From: Phocaeicola salanitronis DSM 18170
GTDB taxonomy: Bacteria > Bacteroidota > Bacteroidia > Bacteroidales > Bacteroidaceae
DNA: 64,000 nucleotides
Direction: 5' to 3'
NCBI RefSeq assembly: GCF_000190575.1
Contig: NC_015164.1
Span: 1 to 64,000, forward strand
The translations under genes and the position numbers were made by a program. Shown piece by piece: positions 18,374-26,140 of the stretch (its first letter is position 1; every line of letters starts with the position of its first letter). The notes below the pieces were generated by a model. That model searched no databases, was not told the origin of the DNA, and saw only the letters and a list, made by a program, of their open reading frames with translations.

Positions 18374-19075
18374 TTATTCTTTACGTGGGTCAATATATTT
18401 AACTGCGCCTTGTTCGGGTTTGAAGCGTCCGTAAGTGCCTGTAACGGCTTTCAATGCTTCGTTTGCGTCAACACCCTTCTTCACTTGTTCCATGAATTTG
18501 CCCATGTGAACGTATTCATAACCGATAACTTGGTTGTCTTTATCCAAAGCCATGCGGGTGATGTAACCTTCGGTCAGTTCGAGGTAACGGGTACCTTTCG
18601 CTTTTGTTCCGTACAGTGTACCTACCTGGCTGCGGAGGCCTTTGCCTAAGTCTTCCAAACCTGCACCAATCATCAAACCGCCTTCTGAGAAAGCTGACTG
18701 GGTACGGCCGTAAACGATTTGCAGGAACAGTTCACGCATGGCTGTATTGATAGCGTCGCAAACCAAGTCGGTGTTCAAAGCTTCCAGAATAGTCTTGCCC
18801 GGCAGGATTTCAGATGCCATAGCAGCTGAGTGAGTCATACCCGAGCAACCGATAGTTTCTACCAGACATTCTTCGATAACGCCTTCCTTAACGTTCAGCG
18901 TCAGTTTGCAAGTACCCTGTTGAGGAGCACACCATCCCACACCGTGGGTCAAACCTGAAATGTCTTTGATTTCTTTTGCCTGAATCCATTTCCCTTCTTC
19001 AGGAATTGGAGCCGGACCGTGATTGGGTCCTTTTGCGACACAACACATGTGTTCAACTTCGTGTGAATAAGTCAT
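18374..19075 (-). CDS. NifU/IscU-like iron-sulfur scaffold protein
   Basis: A 233-residue protein whose central part carries an IscU-like fold: VIEECLVETIGCSGMTHSAAMASEILPGKT, with Cys at the places expected for cluster ligands. The N-terminus has an extra Cys pair (EHMCCVAKGPNHGP) and a GWCAPQQGTC motif; the C-terminal 100 residues are outside the normal scaffold. It is longer than IscU (about 130) and unlike NifU in layout. Upstream gene of the GGGtGRT operon. It probably handles Fe-S clusters for that partner rather than for general assembly; this is inference. Confidence 0.8.
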   Translation of the reverse strand: MTYSHEVEHMCCVAKGPNHGPAPIPEEGKWIQAKEIKDISGLTHGVGWCAPQQGTCKLTLNVKEGVIEECLVETIGCSGMTHSAAMASEILPGKTILEALNTDLVCDAINTAMRELFLQIVYGRTQSAFSEGGLMIGAGLEDLGKGLRSQVGTLYGTKAKGTRYLELTEGYITRMALDKDNQVIGYEYVHMGKFMEQVKKGVDANEALKAVTGTYGRFKPEQGAVKYIDPRKE

Positions 19076-19156
19076 ATTCGTTACGTTTTTATTGAGTAAT
19101 AAAAAATAAGTAGTTTCAATACTTCAGGTTTAAGGGCATTCCCTTAAATCCGCATG

Positions 19157-19164
19157 CAAAGTTA
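19157..19164 (-). promoter_or_regulatory. Promoter -7 element of the scaffold/GGGtGRT operon
   Basis: Minus-strand TAACTTTG matches TAnnTTTG and predicts a leader of about 75 nt. Confidence 0.6.
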
Positions 19165-19293
19165 GTCGTTTTCTTGATTTGTGCAACGGCACACGGCGAA
19201 CTTTTTGTTACATTTTAATGATATTTTTTACCCTGTCCGCCATTTTGCAATGTCAGCTTGGCAAAATCTTTTTCGTATGTGAAGGGAAAGCTG

Positions 19294-19301
19294 TATCTTT
19301 G
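19294..19301 (+). promoter_or_regulatory. Promoter -7 element of the DUF4375 gene
   Basis: TATCTTTG; the predicted transcript would include the inverted repeat at 19331-19438 in its leader. Confidence 0.6.
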
Positions 19302-19330
19302 CGGCGTGATTTCTATTTATATGTAAATCG

Positions 19331-19438
19331 AACGCAGAGACGCAAAGACGTGGAGGTTTATTTTTAGAGAAGGCAAAGAACCAGAGGATATTTCTATTGT
19401 AAATGAAAAAAAACTTTGCGCTTTTGCGTCTCTGCGTT
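19331..19438. repeat. Intergenic inverted repeat, CACAGAG-like family (copy 2)
   Basis: Arms AACGCAGAGACGCAAAG (19331-19347) and CTTTTGCGTCTCTGCGTT (19421-19438) enclose about 70 AT-rich bases. Lies entirely in the leader of the DUF4375 gene. The remainder of the 19076-19452 gap holds the two opposing promoters. Confidence 0.7.
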
Positions 19439-19452
19439 TAAATGAATAATCA

Positions 19453-19977
19453 ATGGAAGAAGAAAAAAAGATTACAGTAAGCGATGAGGCCTTGCGCCGG
19501 GCGGCGGGCGAAGGCATGGACGAGTTCTTGCGGGTATTTACCGACCGCTATCTGGAAGTGACGGGCGGACAGGTCGATGCCGATGCGATGCCTCTGCTTA
19601 ACGGATGGCAGCATACGCTTTTGGGCTACCGCCTGTTTTGCGAGGAAGTGAACGAAGGCGGCTTCGTGCAGCTCATCCAGAACGGATACGGCCCGTATAT
19701 TTTCCTCAACCCTTTTGCCAAGGCGATGCGCCTGATGGGGGCAAAGGAATTTTCGAAGCTGGTGTACGAGGCGAAGAAGATATACGACGCGCACCGGGAG
19801 GACTTGGAGCAGGAACGCGATGAGGACGAGTTTATGGCGATGTACGAACGGTATGAGGAGTTCGACGACCTCGAAGAGCAGTTCATGGATATGGAAGAGG
19901 AGGTGACCGGACAGGTGGCGCGTTATGTAGACGGGCATCTCGAAGATTTCGCCTTGATTGTAAAAGAAGGGGAATAA
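19453..19977 (+). CDS. DUF4375/DMP19-like protein
   Basis: A 174-residue acidic cytoplasmic protein. The core (about 40-110) has the DUF4375 pattern: NGWQHTLLGYRLFCEEVNEGGFVQLIQNGYG, then a glycine/phenylalanine-rich turn and helix. The C-terminal part is a run of Glu/Asp-rich helices. DMP19-like proteins are proposed to mimic DNA or bind DNA-binding proteins because of their charge; no role is proven here. It is monocistronic and its DNA is noticeably GC-rich compared with the genes beside it. Confidence 0.75.
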   Translation: MEEEKKITVSDEALRRAAGEGMDEFLRVFTDRYLEVTGGQVDADAMPLLNGWQHTLLGYRLFCEEVNEGGFVQLIQNGYGPYIFLNPFAKAMRLMGAKEFSKLVYEAKKIYDAHREDLEQERDEDEFMAMYERYEEFDDLEEQFMDMEEEVTGQVARYVDGHLEDFALIVKEGE

Positions 19978-20062
19978 GCCTCTCCGAAGGTATCTGTTAT
20001 GCATTTGCAGACACAGATATAATAAAGGAGATGCAGGCATGCGGACACGGGTAAAAACGCAT

Positions 20063-20130
20063 GCGGTTGCGTAAGCCGATGCAACCGCTTGCGTGGGCGG
20101 ATGCAGCCGCCTGCGTAAGCCAACGCAGGC
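20063..20130 (+). repeat. Run of three GC-rich hairpins
   Basis: GCGGTTGC/GCAACCGC (20063-20070, 20081-20088), GGCGG/CCGCC (20096-20111) and GCCTGCG/CGCAGGC (20109-20115, 20124-20130) follow one another; the last two share bases and so are alternatives. Similar TGCGC/GCAGG words recur at about 45283-45350. The rest of 19978-20294 has no gene. Confidence 0.5.
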
Positions 20131-20294
20131 AGATGCGTTTTCCGTAGTTTCCCAAGTGCGGGCGGAATGCAGGGAATAAGATTTTGTTTGCAAAAGAATG
20201 TTAAACCCGATATCCCCGTGCAGTATTTTCAGCATCTTTGCATTCTAACTAAAAATATTAATCAAATTCATTGTAAAATCAATAAAGGAAGAAC

Positions 20295-21149
20295 ATGAAA
20301 AAATTTAAATTGGGTGTGCTTGCGATGGCACTGGTATCGATGTTAGGGTTTACGTCTTGCTTGGATAGTGGAGAAGTGAGTAATGTGACTGGCATTAATT
20401 CTTTTGCAAGAGTTACAAACTATCTGGGACTTTATTCGTTTTCGTTGCCTACAGGGCTTACTTTGACTCCCCTTAATCAGACAGGGCTGGAAAATATAAA
20501 TAAATATTCTAATTATACGTGGCTGACTGCTACAGCGGATGGAGATACACAAGACTTGGAGAATAGTAAGAATTGGGATATAACGGTATTAGGATATTAT
20601 TCTGTAAAAGACGGACAAATGGTGGCTCAGTCTCCGGTGGAAGAAAATGCGAATGCACCCGTAAGCGATGTGAATTATAGCTATTTTGGAAATGAAGTTC
20701 GTATAATGTTTTTTAACTTGAACGAAATGTTCCTTCCAGTATTTTATCGGATAAGAACTGTTGATAGAGATGATGATGATGAAGTTAATGCTGAATTGGA
20801 AGCACATAGTTTTACATTGTATTATAATGCTACAGAAGATTTCCAAAACGGGGCAATGACATTGCATTTGCGTCATTATATTGCAGATTTGCAAGCGGAT
20901 GATGAATTTATGAGTGATCCGACAATGGGTATTGAGCATTTTGATATATCAGCTCCATTGCAGGCTTATGCTTCAACTATTGGTGGTACTCCTGACCGTA
21001 TCGTGATTGCATTTGAGCAAAATTCGATTGATGGAAGTTATGATAGCAATAGAGTTTCAGACAATACATTTGAAATTAATTATCAAACGTATGTAGACTA
21101 TTACAACCAGTATATGGCTAATAACGGATCTGGTTCATCTGAAGAATAA
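20295..21149 (+). CDS. Hypothetical lipoprotein
   Basis: A 284-residue lipoprotein: signal peptide and lipobox GFTSC (Cys near 22). The body is Asn/Asp/Tyr-rich with a NLGLYSF-like opening (residues 40-55), an RDDDDEVNAELEA acidic patch and a Ser/Gly/Glu tail. Its size and layout recall the NigD-like lipoprotein at 8228, but I see no convincing shared motif, so it stays unassigned. A CATCTTTG (20233-20240) is a near-consensus promoter. It ends in a strong terminator. Probably exposed at the outer membrane. Confidence 0.75.
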   Translation: MKKFKLGVLAMALVSMLGFTSCLDSGEVSNVTGINSFARVTNYLGLYSFSLPTGLTLTPLNQTGLENINKYSNYTWLTATADGDTQDLENSKNWDITVLGYYSVKDGQMVAQSPVEENANAPVSDVNYSYFGNEVRIMFFNLNEMFLPVFYRIRTVDRDDDDEVNAELEAHSFTLYYNATEDFQNGAMTLHLRHYIADLQADDEFMSDPTMGIEHFDISAPLQAYASTIGGTPDRIVIAFEQNSIDGSYDSNRVSDNTFEINYQTYVDYYNQYMANNGSGSSEE

Positions 21150-21181
21150 TTTATTCTATTTTATTCTAAGTGCATATTATT

Positions 21182-21215
21182 AAAGCCGGACATCTTTTGT
21201 CCGGCTTTATTTTTA
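21182..21215 (+). terminator. Terminator after lipoprotein gene
   Basis: Perfect stem AAAGCCGGACA with TGTCCGGCTTT around TCTTT, followed by ATTTTTAT. Confidence 0.9.
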
Positions 21216-21244
21216 TATATGTGCGTTTATTCCAATCTTTTTTG

Positions 21245-21252
21245 TACATTTG
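21245..21252 (+). promoter_or_regulatory. Promoter -7 element of the yip1-smpB-metH unit
   Basis: TACATTTG matches TAnnTTTG, 33 bases before the TTG start of the Yip1 gene. Confidence 0.55.
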
Positions 21253-21284
21253 CAGTTCGAGTATGAAACAAAAATAAGAGAGTT

Positions 21285-21854
21285 TTGAATTATAAAGGAT
21301 TATTTCATCAGATATGGACCCTCTTGTCGGCTCCGGGCAAGGCATGGGACGAGATACGGGAGCGTGGAGGAGCGCACGACATCCAGGCAGGGTTTGTTTA
21401 CCCGTTGATAGGTCTTTGCGGATTGTCCGAGTTCATCGGCGTGTTTATCGGCAGGGAATTTTCTTCGCTGATGTTTCAAGTGGCATTGACGCGGTGTTGT
21501 GCGGTGGCTGTAGCCTTGTTCGGCGGCTTCTTTCTTTCGGCATACGTGCTGGATAAGCTTGCCGTCCATTGGCTGAAAGCGGGAAGCATGCGTGGAAAGA
21601 TGCAGGTCTTCACGGGCTATTCGATGGTGGTGACTTTTGTGTTGACTATTGTAAGCGGCTTGTTCTCTATCGCCTTGCTTCATTGGATATTGCAGGTGTA
21701 CACCGTCTTTGTGGTGTTCGAGGGCGCGCGCCGCTGGCTTATGCTTTCGCAAGCCTGGCAGATACCGTTTACGCTTGTGGCTACATTGGTTATCCTGTTT
21801 TGCCCGATGCTGATAGAATATGTGTTTAATCAATTGTCTGTAATTTTGAATTGA
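21285..21854 (+). CDS. Yip1 family membrane protein
   Basis: A 189-residue inner-membrane protein with a short cytoplasmic N-terminus ([24 protein letters not shown]) typical of bacterial Yip1 proteins, and about five hydrophobic helices from residue 35 on. The start is a TTG: no in-frame ATG gives the conserved N-terminus, and the nearest ATG upstream is closed by a stop. Function in bacteria is unknown. It ends 2 bases before smpB, so the two are translationally linked. Confidence 0.8.
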   Translation: MNYKGLFHQIWTLLSAPGKAWDEIRERGGAHDIQAGFVYPLIGLCGLSEFIGVFIGREFSSLMFQVALTRCCAVAVALFGGFFLSAYVLDKLAVHWLKAGSMRGKMQVFTGYSMVVTFVLTIVSGLFSIALLHWILQVYTVFVVFEGARRWLMLSQAWQIPFTLVATLVILFCPMLIEYVFNQLSVILN

Positions 21855-21856
21855 AG

Positions 21857-22315
21857 ATGAAAACAAACGCAAGCAACATAAATATCAAAAACAAACGTGC
21901 CTCGTTCGATTACGAGTTTATCGACACTTATACGGCAGGCATCGTGCTGACGGGTACCGAAATCAAGTCTATCCGTCAGGGCAAGGCGAGCCTGGTCGAT
22001 ACGTTCTGTTTCTTTTCGCGCGGCGAGTTGTGGGTGAAGAACATGCACATCGCCGAATACTTTTACGGTTCGTACAACAATCATGCGGCACGGCGTGACC
22101 GCAAGCTCCTGCTTACGAAGAAAGAGCTTCGCAAGCTGGAACGCACTTCGGCAGAGCCGGGATTCACTATCGTGCCTACCCGTATGTATATCAACGAGAA
22201 GGGGCTGGCAAAGGTGGTCATTGCCCTTGCCAAAGGAAAGAAGCAATACGACAAGCGCCAGAGCCTGAAGGAGAAAGAAGACAAGCGGATGATGGACCGG
22301 ATGTTTAAACGGTGA
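21857..22315 (+). CDS. smpB: SsrA-binding protein SmpB
   Basis: Partner of tmRNA in rescue of stalled ribosomes. 152 residues with the whole family signature: [38 protein letters not shown], the KLLLTKKEL segment and the basic tail with [17 protein letters not shown] that enters the mRNA channel. The ATG at 21857 is preferred over TTG at 21851. It sits between yip1 and metH with the same direction. Confidence 0.95.
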   Translation: MKTNASNINIKNKRASFDYEFIDTYTAGIVLTGTEIKSIRQGKASLVDTFCFFSRGELWVKNMHIAEYFYGSYNNHAARRDRKLLLTKKELRKLERTSAEPGFTIVPTRMYINEKGLAKVVIALAKGKKQYDKRQSLKEKEDKRMMDRMFKR

Positions 22316-22330
22316 GTGTAGAAATGATTT

Positions 22331-22417
22331 TGAACACAGAGGCACGGAGGCACAGAGTTTGATACTTGGAGCTTTTTTATTAAGAAAAAACTCTGTGGCT
22401 TCGTGTCTCTGTGTTCA
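22331..22417. repeat. Intergenic inverted repeat, CACAGAG family (copy 3)
   Basis: Arms TGAACACAGAGGCACGGAGG... and its near complement ...TCTCTGTGTTCA, about 30 bp each, between smpB and metH. Confidence 0.75.
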
Positions 22418-22435
22418 ATCTTATAATAAGAAGCA

Positions 22436-25186
22436 ATGAAAACAATACAAGAACAGATAAACGAACGTATCTTGGTGCTGGACGGGGCGATGGGAACCAT
22501 GATTCAGCAATACGGACTGACGGAAGAGGATTTCCGTGGAGAACGGTTCCGCGAGGTGCCCGGCATGTTGAAAGGATGCAACGATGTGTTGTGTCTGACC
22601 CGTCCGGATGTGATAGCAGATATACATCGCAAGTATTTGGATGCCGGTGCCGATATTATCGAGACCAATACCTTCAATGCCACCCGTGTGTCGATGGCAG
22701 ATTATCATTTGGAAGGGTATTGTGCGGAAATCAACCGTGAGGCGGCACGTCTGGCACGCCGGCTTGCCGATGAATATACGGCAAAGAATCCGGAGAAGCC
22801 GCGTTGGGTGGCAGGGTCGGTAGGCCCTACCAACAAGACCTGCTCGATGAGTCCCGATGTGAACAATCCTGCTTACCGTGCCCTGACCTTCGACGGGCTT
22901 GCCGGGGCTTATCTGGAACAGATGACGGCATTGCTGGAAGGTGGGGTAGACACGATTCTGATAGAAACCATTTTTGATACCTTGAATGCGAAGGCGGCTA
23001 TCTGTGCCGCAGAACAGGCGATGGAGCGATGCGGCCGCAAGGTGCCTCTGATGCTTTCGGTCACGGTCTCGGATACGGGCGGACGTACCCTTTCGGGACA
23101 AACGCTTGACGCATTCCTGGCTTCGGTACAGCATGCCGATATCTTCTCTATCGGGTTGAACTGTTCGTTCGGTGCCCGTCAATTGAAACCATTTCTGGAG
23201 CAACTTGCCCGCCGCGCGCCTTATTATATCAGTGCATATCCCAATGCCGGGCTTCCCAATACGCTGGGACAATACGACCAGACTCCCGAAGAAATGGAGG
23301 GGGAAGTAAAAGAGTACATCGATGAGGGCTTGGTGAACATCATCGGTGGATGCTGCGGAACGACCGAAGCCTATATCCGGCGGTTTGCTTCGCTGGTGGA
23401 AGGCAGAAAACCGCATCAACGGGTCGATGCTTCGAAGTATTTATGGCTTTCGGGCTTGGAATTGCTGGAAGTTACGCCCGAAATCAATTTCGTCAACGTA
23501 GGCGAGCGGTGTAATGTGGCAGGTTCGCGTAAGTTCCTTCGGCTGATTAATGAAAAAAAATACGAGGAAGCTTTGTCCATCGCCCGCAAGCAGGTGGAGG
23601 ACGGAGCGTTGGTGATTGACATCAATATGGACGACGGTCTGCTGGATGCCGCTCAGGAGATGACCACCTTCCTGAACCTCATCGCATCGGAACCCGATAT
23701 CGCGCGCGTACCTATTATGATAGACTCGTCCAAGTGGGATGTGATACTTGCCGGACTGAAATGCGTGCAGGGCAAAGGCATTGTCAATTCCATTTCGTTG
23801 AAAGAAGGCGAAGCGGTCTTTATCGAACGTGCCCGTACCATCAAGCGTTATGGAGCGGCGGTTATTGTCATGGCTTTTGATGAGAAAGGGCAGGCGGATA
23901 CCTACGAGCGGAAGATAGAAGTGTGTAGCCGCGCGTACCGGATTTTGACGGAGCAAGTAGGCTTCCGGCCGCAAGACATCATCTTCGACCCCAACGTGCT
24001 GGCGGTAGCTACGGGGATGGAAGAACATAACAATTATGCCGTCGACTTTATCCGTGCTACGGGCTGGATTCGGAAGAACTTGCCGGGAGCGCATATCAGC
24101 GGCGGGGTCAGCAACCTGTCTTTCGCTTTCCGGGGAAATAATTACATCCGCGAGGCAATGCATGCCGTGTTCCTTTATCATGCGATTGCGCAAGGCATGG
24201 ATATGGGCATCGTCAATCCGGCATCTTCGGTGCTTTATACCGATATTCCTGCCGATATTTTGGAACGTATCGAAGACGTGGTGCTGAACCGCCGTGCCGA
24301 TGCAGCCGAACGGTTGATAGAAATGGCGGAGAAGCTGAAGACGGAGAAAGAGAATGCCGGAGCCGTGCAAGGAGCAGAGACACATCTGGCGTGGAGAAAC
24401 GGCACGGATGTAGATTCGCGTTTGCAATACGCATTGGTGAAAGGCATCGGCGATTATCTGGAAGAAGACTTGCAAGAGGCTTTGCATACATACCCCGATG
24501 CGGTGAGTATCATCGAAGGCCCGTTGATGGAAGGCATGAACCGGGTAGGGGAGCTGTTTGGTTCGGGCAAGATGTTTTTGCCTCAGGTCGTGAAAACGGC
24601 ACGCACGATGAAGAAGGCGGTATCCATCTTGCAGCCTTACATCGAAGCGCAGAAGAAAGAAGGGGCGAAGAAGGCGGGCAAGGTACTGGTAGCTACGGTA
24701 AAAGGTGATGTGCACGACATCGGGAAGAATATCGTGTCGGTCGTGATGGCGTGCAACAATTACGAAATCATTGACCTGGGTGTGATGGTTCCCGCCGAGA
24801 AGATTGTAGAAACGGCGATACGTGAGAAAGTCGACATCGTAGGATTAAGCGGATTGATAACCCCTTCGTTGGAGGAAATGGTGCATGTGGTGCGCGAGCT
24901 CGACCGTGCCGGCGTGCATATTCCGGTGATGATTGGAGGGGCCACGACTTCAAAGCTTCATACGGCACTGAAGATAGCTCCGGTCTATCACGGGCCGGTA
25001 ATTTATATGAAAGATGCATCGCTGAATGCTCCCGTTGCCGCCCGCTTGCTGAATCCGGCAACGCATGATGCTTTTGTAAAAGAATTGGCAGGTGAATATG
25101 AGGCATTGCGCGAAGGCAACAAAGAGAAACAAGTAAGACTTACCTCTCTGGAAGAAGCCCGGAAAAACAAGCTGGAGCTTTTTTAA
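22436..25186 (+). CDS. metH: Cobalamin-dependent methionine synthase, without reactivation domain
   Basis: Transfers the methyl group from methyltetrahydrofolate through cobalamin to homocysteine. 916 residues hold three modules: homocysteine/zinc domain (1 to about 325, ligands in GLNCSFG and GGCCGTT), pterin domain (about 350-615, starting FVNVGERCNVAGS), and cobalamin domain (about 650-890, axial His in DVHDIGK). The AdoMet-binding reactivation module, which takes E. coli MetH to 1227 residues, is missing; in Bacteroidetes it is often a separate gene, not seen in this window. No cobalamin riboswitch is visible upstream. It follows smpB by a repeat-filled gap. Confidence 0.95.
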   Translation: MKTIQEQINERILVLDGAMGTMIQQYGLTEEDFRGERFREVPGMLKGCNDVLCLTRPDVIADIHRKYLDAGADIIETNTFNATRVSMADYHLEGYCAEINREAARLARRLADEYTAKNPEKPRWVAGSVGPTNKTCSMSPDVNNPAYRALTFDGLAGAYLEQMTALLEGGVDTILIETIFDTLNAKAAICAAEQAMERCGRKVPLMLSVTVSDTGGRTLSGQTLDAFLASVQHADIFSIGLNCSFGARQLKPFLEQLARRAPYYISAYPNAGLPNTLGQYDQTPEEMEGEVKEYIDEGLVNIIGGCCGTTEAYIRRFASLVEGRKPHQRVDASKYLWLSGLELLEVTPEINFVNVGERCNVAGSRKFLRLINEKKYEEALSIARKQVEDGALVIDINMDDGLLDAAQEMTTFLNLIASEPDIARVPIMIDSSKWDVILAGLKCVQGKGIVNSISLKEGEAVFIERARTIKRYGAAVIVMAFDEKGQADTYERKIEVCSRAYRILTEQVGFRPQDIIFDPNVLAVATGMEEHNNYAVDFIRATGWIRKNLPGAHISGGVSNLSFAFRGNNYIREAMHAVFLYHAIAQGMDMGIVNPASSVLYTDIPADILERIEDVVLNRRADAAERLIEMAEKLKTEKENAGAVQGAETHLAWRNGTDVDSRLQYALVKGIGDYLEEDLQEALHTYPDAVSIIEGPLMEGMNRVGELFGSGKMFLPQVVKTARTMKKAVSILQPYIEAQKKEGAKKAGKVLVATVKGDVHDIGKNIVSVVMACNNYEIIDLGVMVPAEKIVETAIREKVDIVGLSGLITPSLEEMVHVVRELDRAGVHIPVMIGGATTSKLHTALKIAPVYHGPVIYMKDASLNAPVAARLLNPATHDAFVKELAGEYEALREGNKEKQVRLTSLEEARKNKLELF

Positions 25187-25198
25187 ATGAAGAATTAA

Positions 25199-25252
25199 GA
25201 ATGAAGAATGAAGAATGCCATTCGGCTGAAGACAATTCTTCATTCTTCATTC
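25199..25252. repeat. Inverted repeat, ATTCTTCATTC family, between convergent genes
   Basis: An 18-bp perfect stem GAATGAAGAATGAAGAAT (25199-25216) with its complement (25235-25252). It separates the ends of metH and the nucleotidyltransferase gene, whose stop codon falls in the right arm, and could act as a terminator for both. Confidence 0.7.
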
Positions 25253-25981
25253 AAAAAGTTTTTCCGCTTGCGCCAATGTTTCCGGTTTTCCGATATCTAT
25301 CAGGTGAAGATTTTGTGCTATGTATCCACCGATGCGTGCTTCTTTGCAGGTTTGAAGATAGAAGTCGGTAATGGAAAATTTCCCGGTCCAATGCCCGTCC
25401 ATGTAACGGAAGAGGGAAGGGGAGATAACGTGGATGCCGCTGAAGGCATACGCTTCGTGTTGTTCGGGATGATAGGTAAAACCGTTGGGCTTGGTTTGCA
25501 GGGTCTGTTTGTTTATCCAGCCGCAAAGGCGGGCATTGTCTTTATCGAACAACAAGTAGCGTGAGGTTTCCCGTTGGCTGACCAATAAGGTTGCATCGTT
25601 TGTGCTTTGCCGGTGATAATCGTATAAGGCTTTCAGGTCGGTGTCTGACAATATATCCACATTATGTACCAAAAAAGGCTCATTGCCGCTAAAGAAAGGA
25701 ATGGCTTTCTTGATGCCTCCGCCCGTATCCAGCAATTCTTCTCTTTCATCGCTGATACGAACCGTAATGCCGAAGTTCTGGTGGGCTTGCAGGAAGCTGA
25801 TGATTTGTTCGCCAAAGTGGTGGATATTGATGACGATTTCAGTAAATCCGGCTTGCTTTAGCTTTAGGATGACATGTTGCAGCATGGGAATTCCGTTTAC
25901 AGGAACCAATGCTTTGGGTATCCGGTCGGTCAAGGGCTTGAGCCGGGTTCCCAGCCCGGCGGCAAATATCATGGCTTTCAT
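25247..25981 (-). CDS. Nucleotidyltransferase, MurU-like
   Basis: A 244-residue sugar-1-phosphate nucleotidyltransferase. The signature AAGLGTRLKPLTDRIPKAL binds the nucleotide and phosphate; FLVHNVDILSDTD carries the metal-binding Asp, and GIHVISPSLF forms the sugar pocket. It resembles MurU, which makes UDP-MurNAc from MurNAc-1-phosphate. The neighbouring kinase (26141-27559) is AmgK-like, the partner in the same recycling route, which supports this assignment over a mannose or glucose pathway. The last codon lies in an inverted repeat. Confidence 0.8.
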   Translation of the reverse strand: MKAMIFAAGLGTRLKPLTDRIPKALVPVNGIPMLQHVILKLKQAGFTEIVINIHHFGEQIISFLQAHQNFGITVRISDEREELLDTGGGIKKAIPFFSGNEPFLVHNVDILSDTDLKALYDYHRQSTNDATLLVSQRETSRYLLFDKDNARLCGWINKQTLQTKPNGFTYHPEQHEAYAFSGIHVISPSLFRYMDGHWTGKFSITDFYLQTCKEARIGGYIAQNLHLIDIGKPETLAQAEKLFE

Positions 25982-26024
25982 GTTTAAGTAGATGTTGAGA
26001 ATTAGTTATATCATCTGTCAGTTC

Positions 26025-26113
26025 AGAAACGCGGATTAACACGGATTTTCGCAGATGATTATTCTATTTATCTGTCCTTAATCTGCGTTAATCCGCGAAA
26101 ATCTGTGTTTCGA
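26025..26113. repeat. Intergenic inverted repeat, CGCGGATTAAC family
   Basis: GAAACGCGGATTAACACGG and a matching inverted segment ending AAAATCTGTGTTTC enclose about 30 bases. Separate from the CACAGAG family by sequence. It sits between the two muramic-acid recycling genes. Confidence 0.65.
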
Positions 26114-26140
26114 ATAGTATCATTTATTTTGTATACTTAC

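Noticed and set aside
22316..22435. Cobalamin riboswitch upstream of metH
   Set aside because: The gap is filled by an inverted repeat and shows no B12-box-like conserved core.
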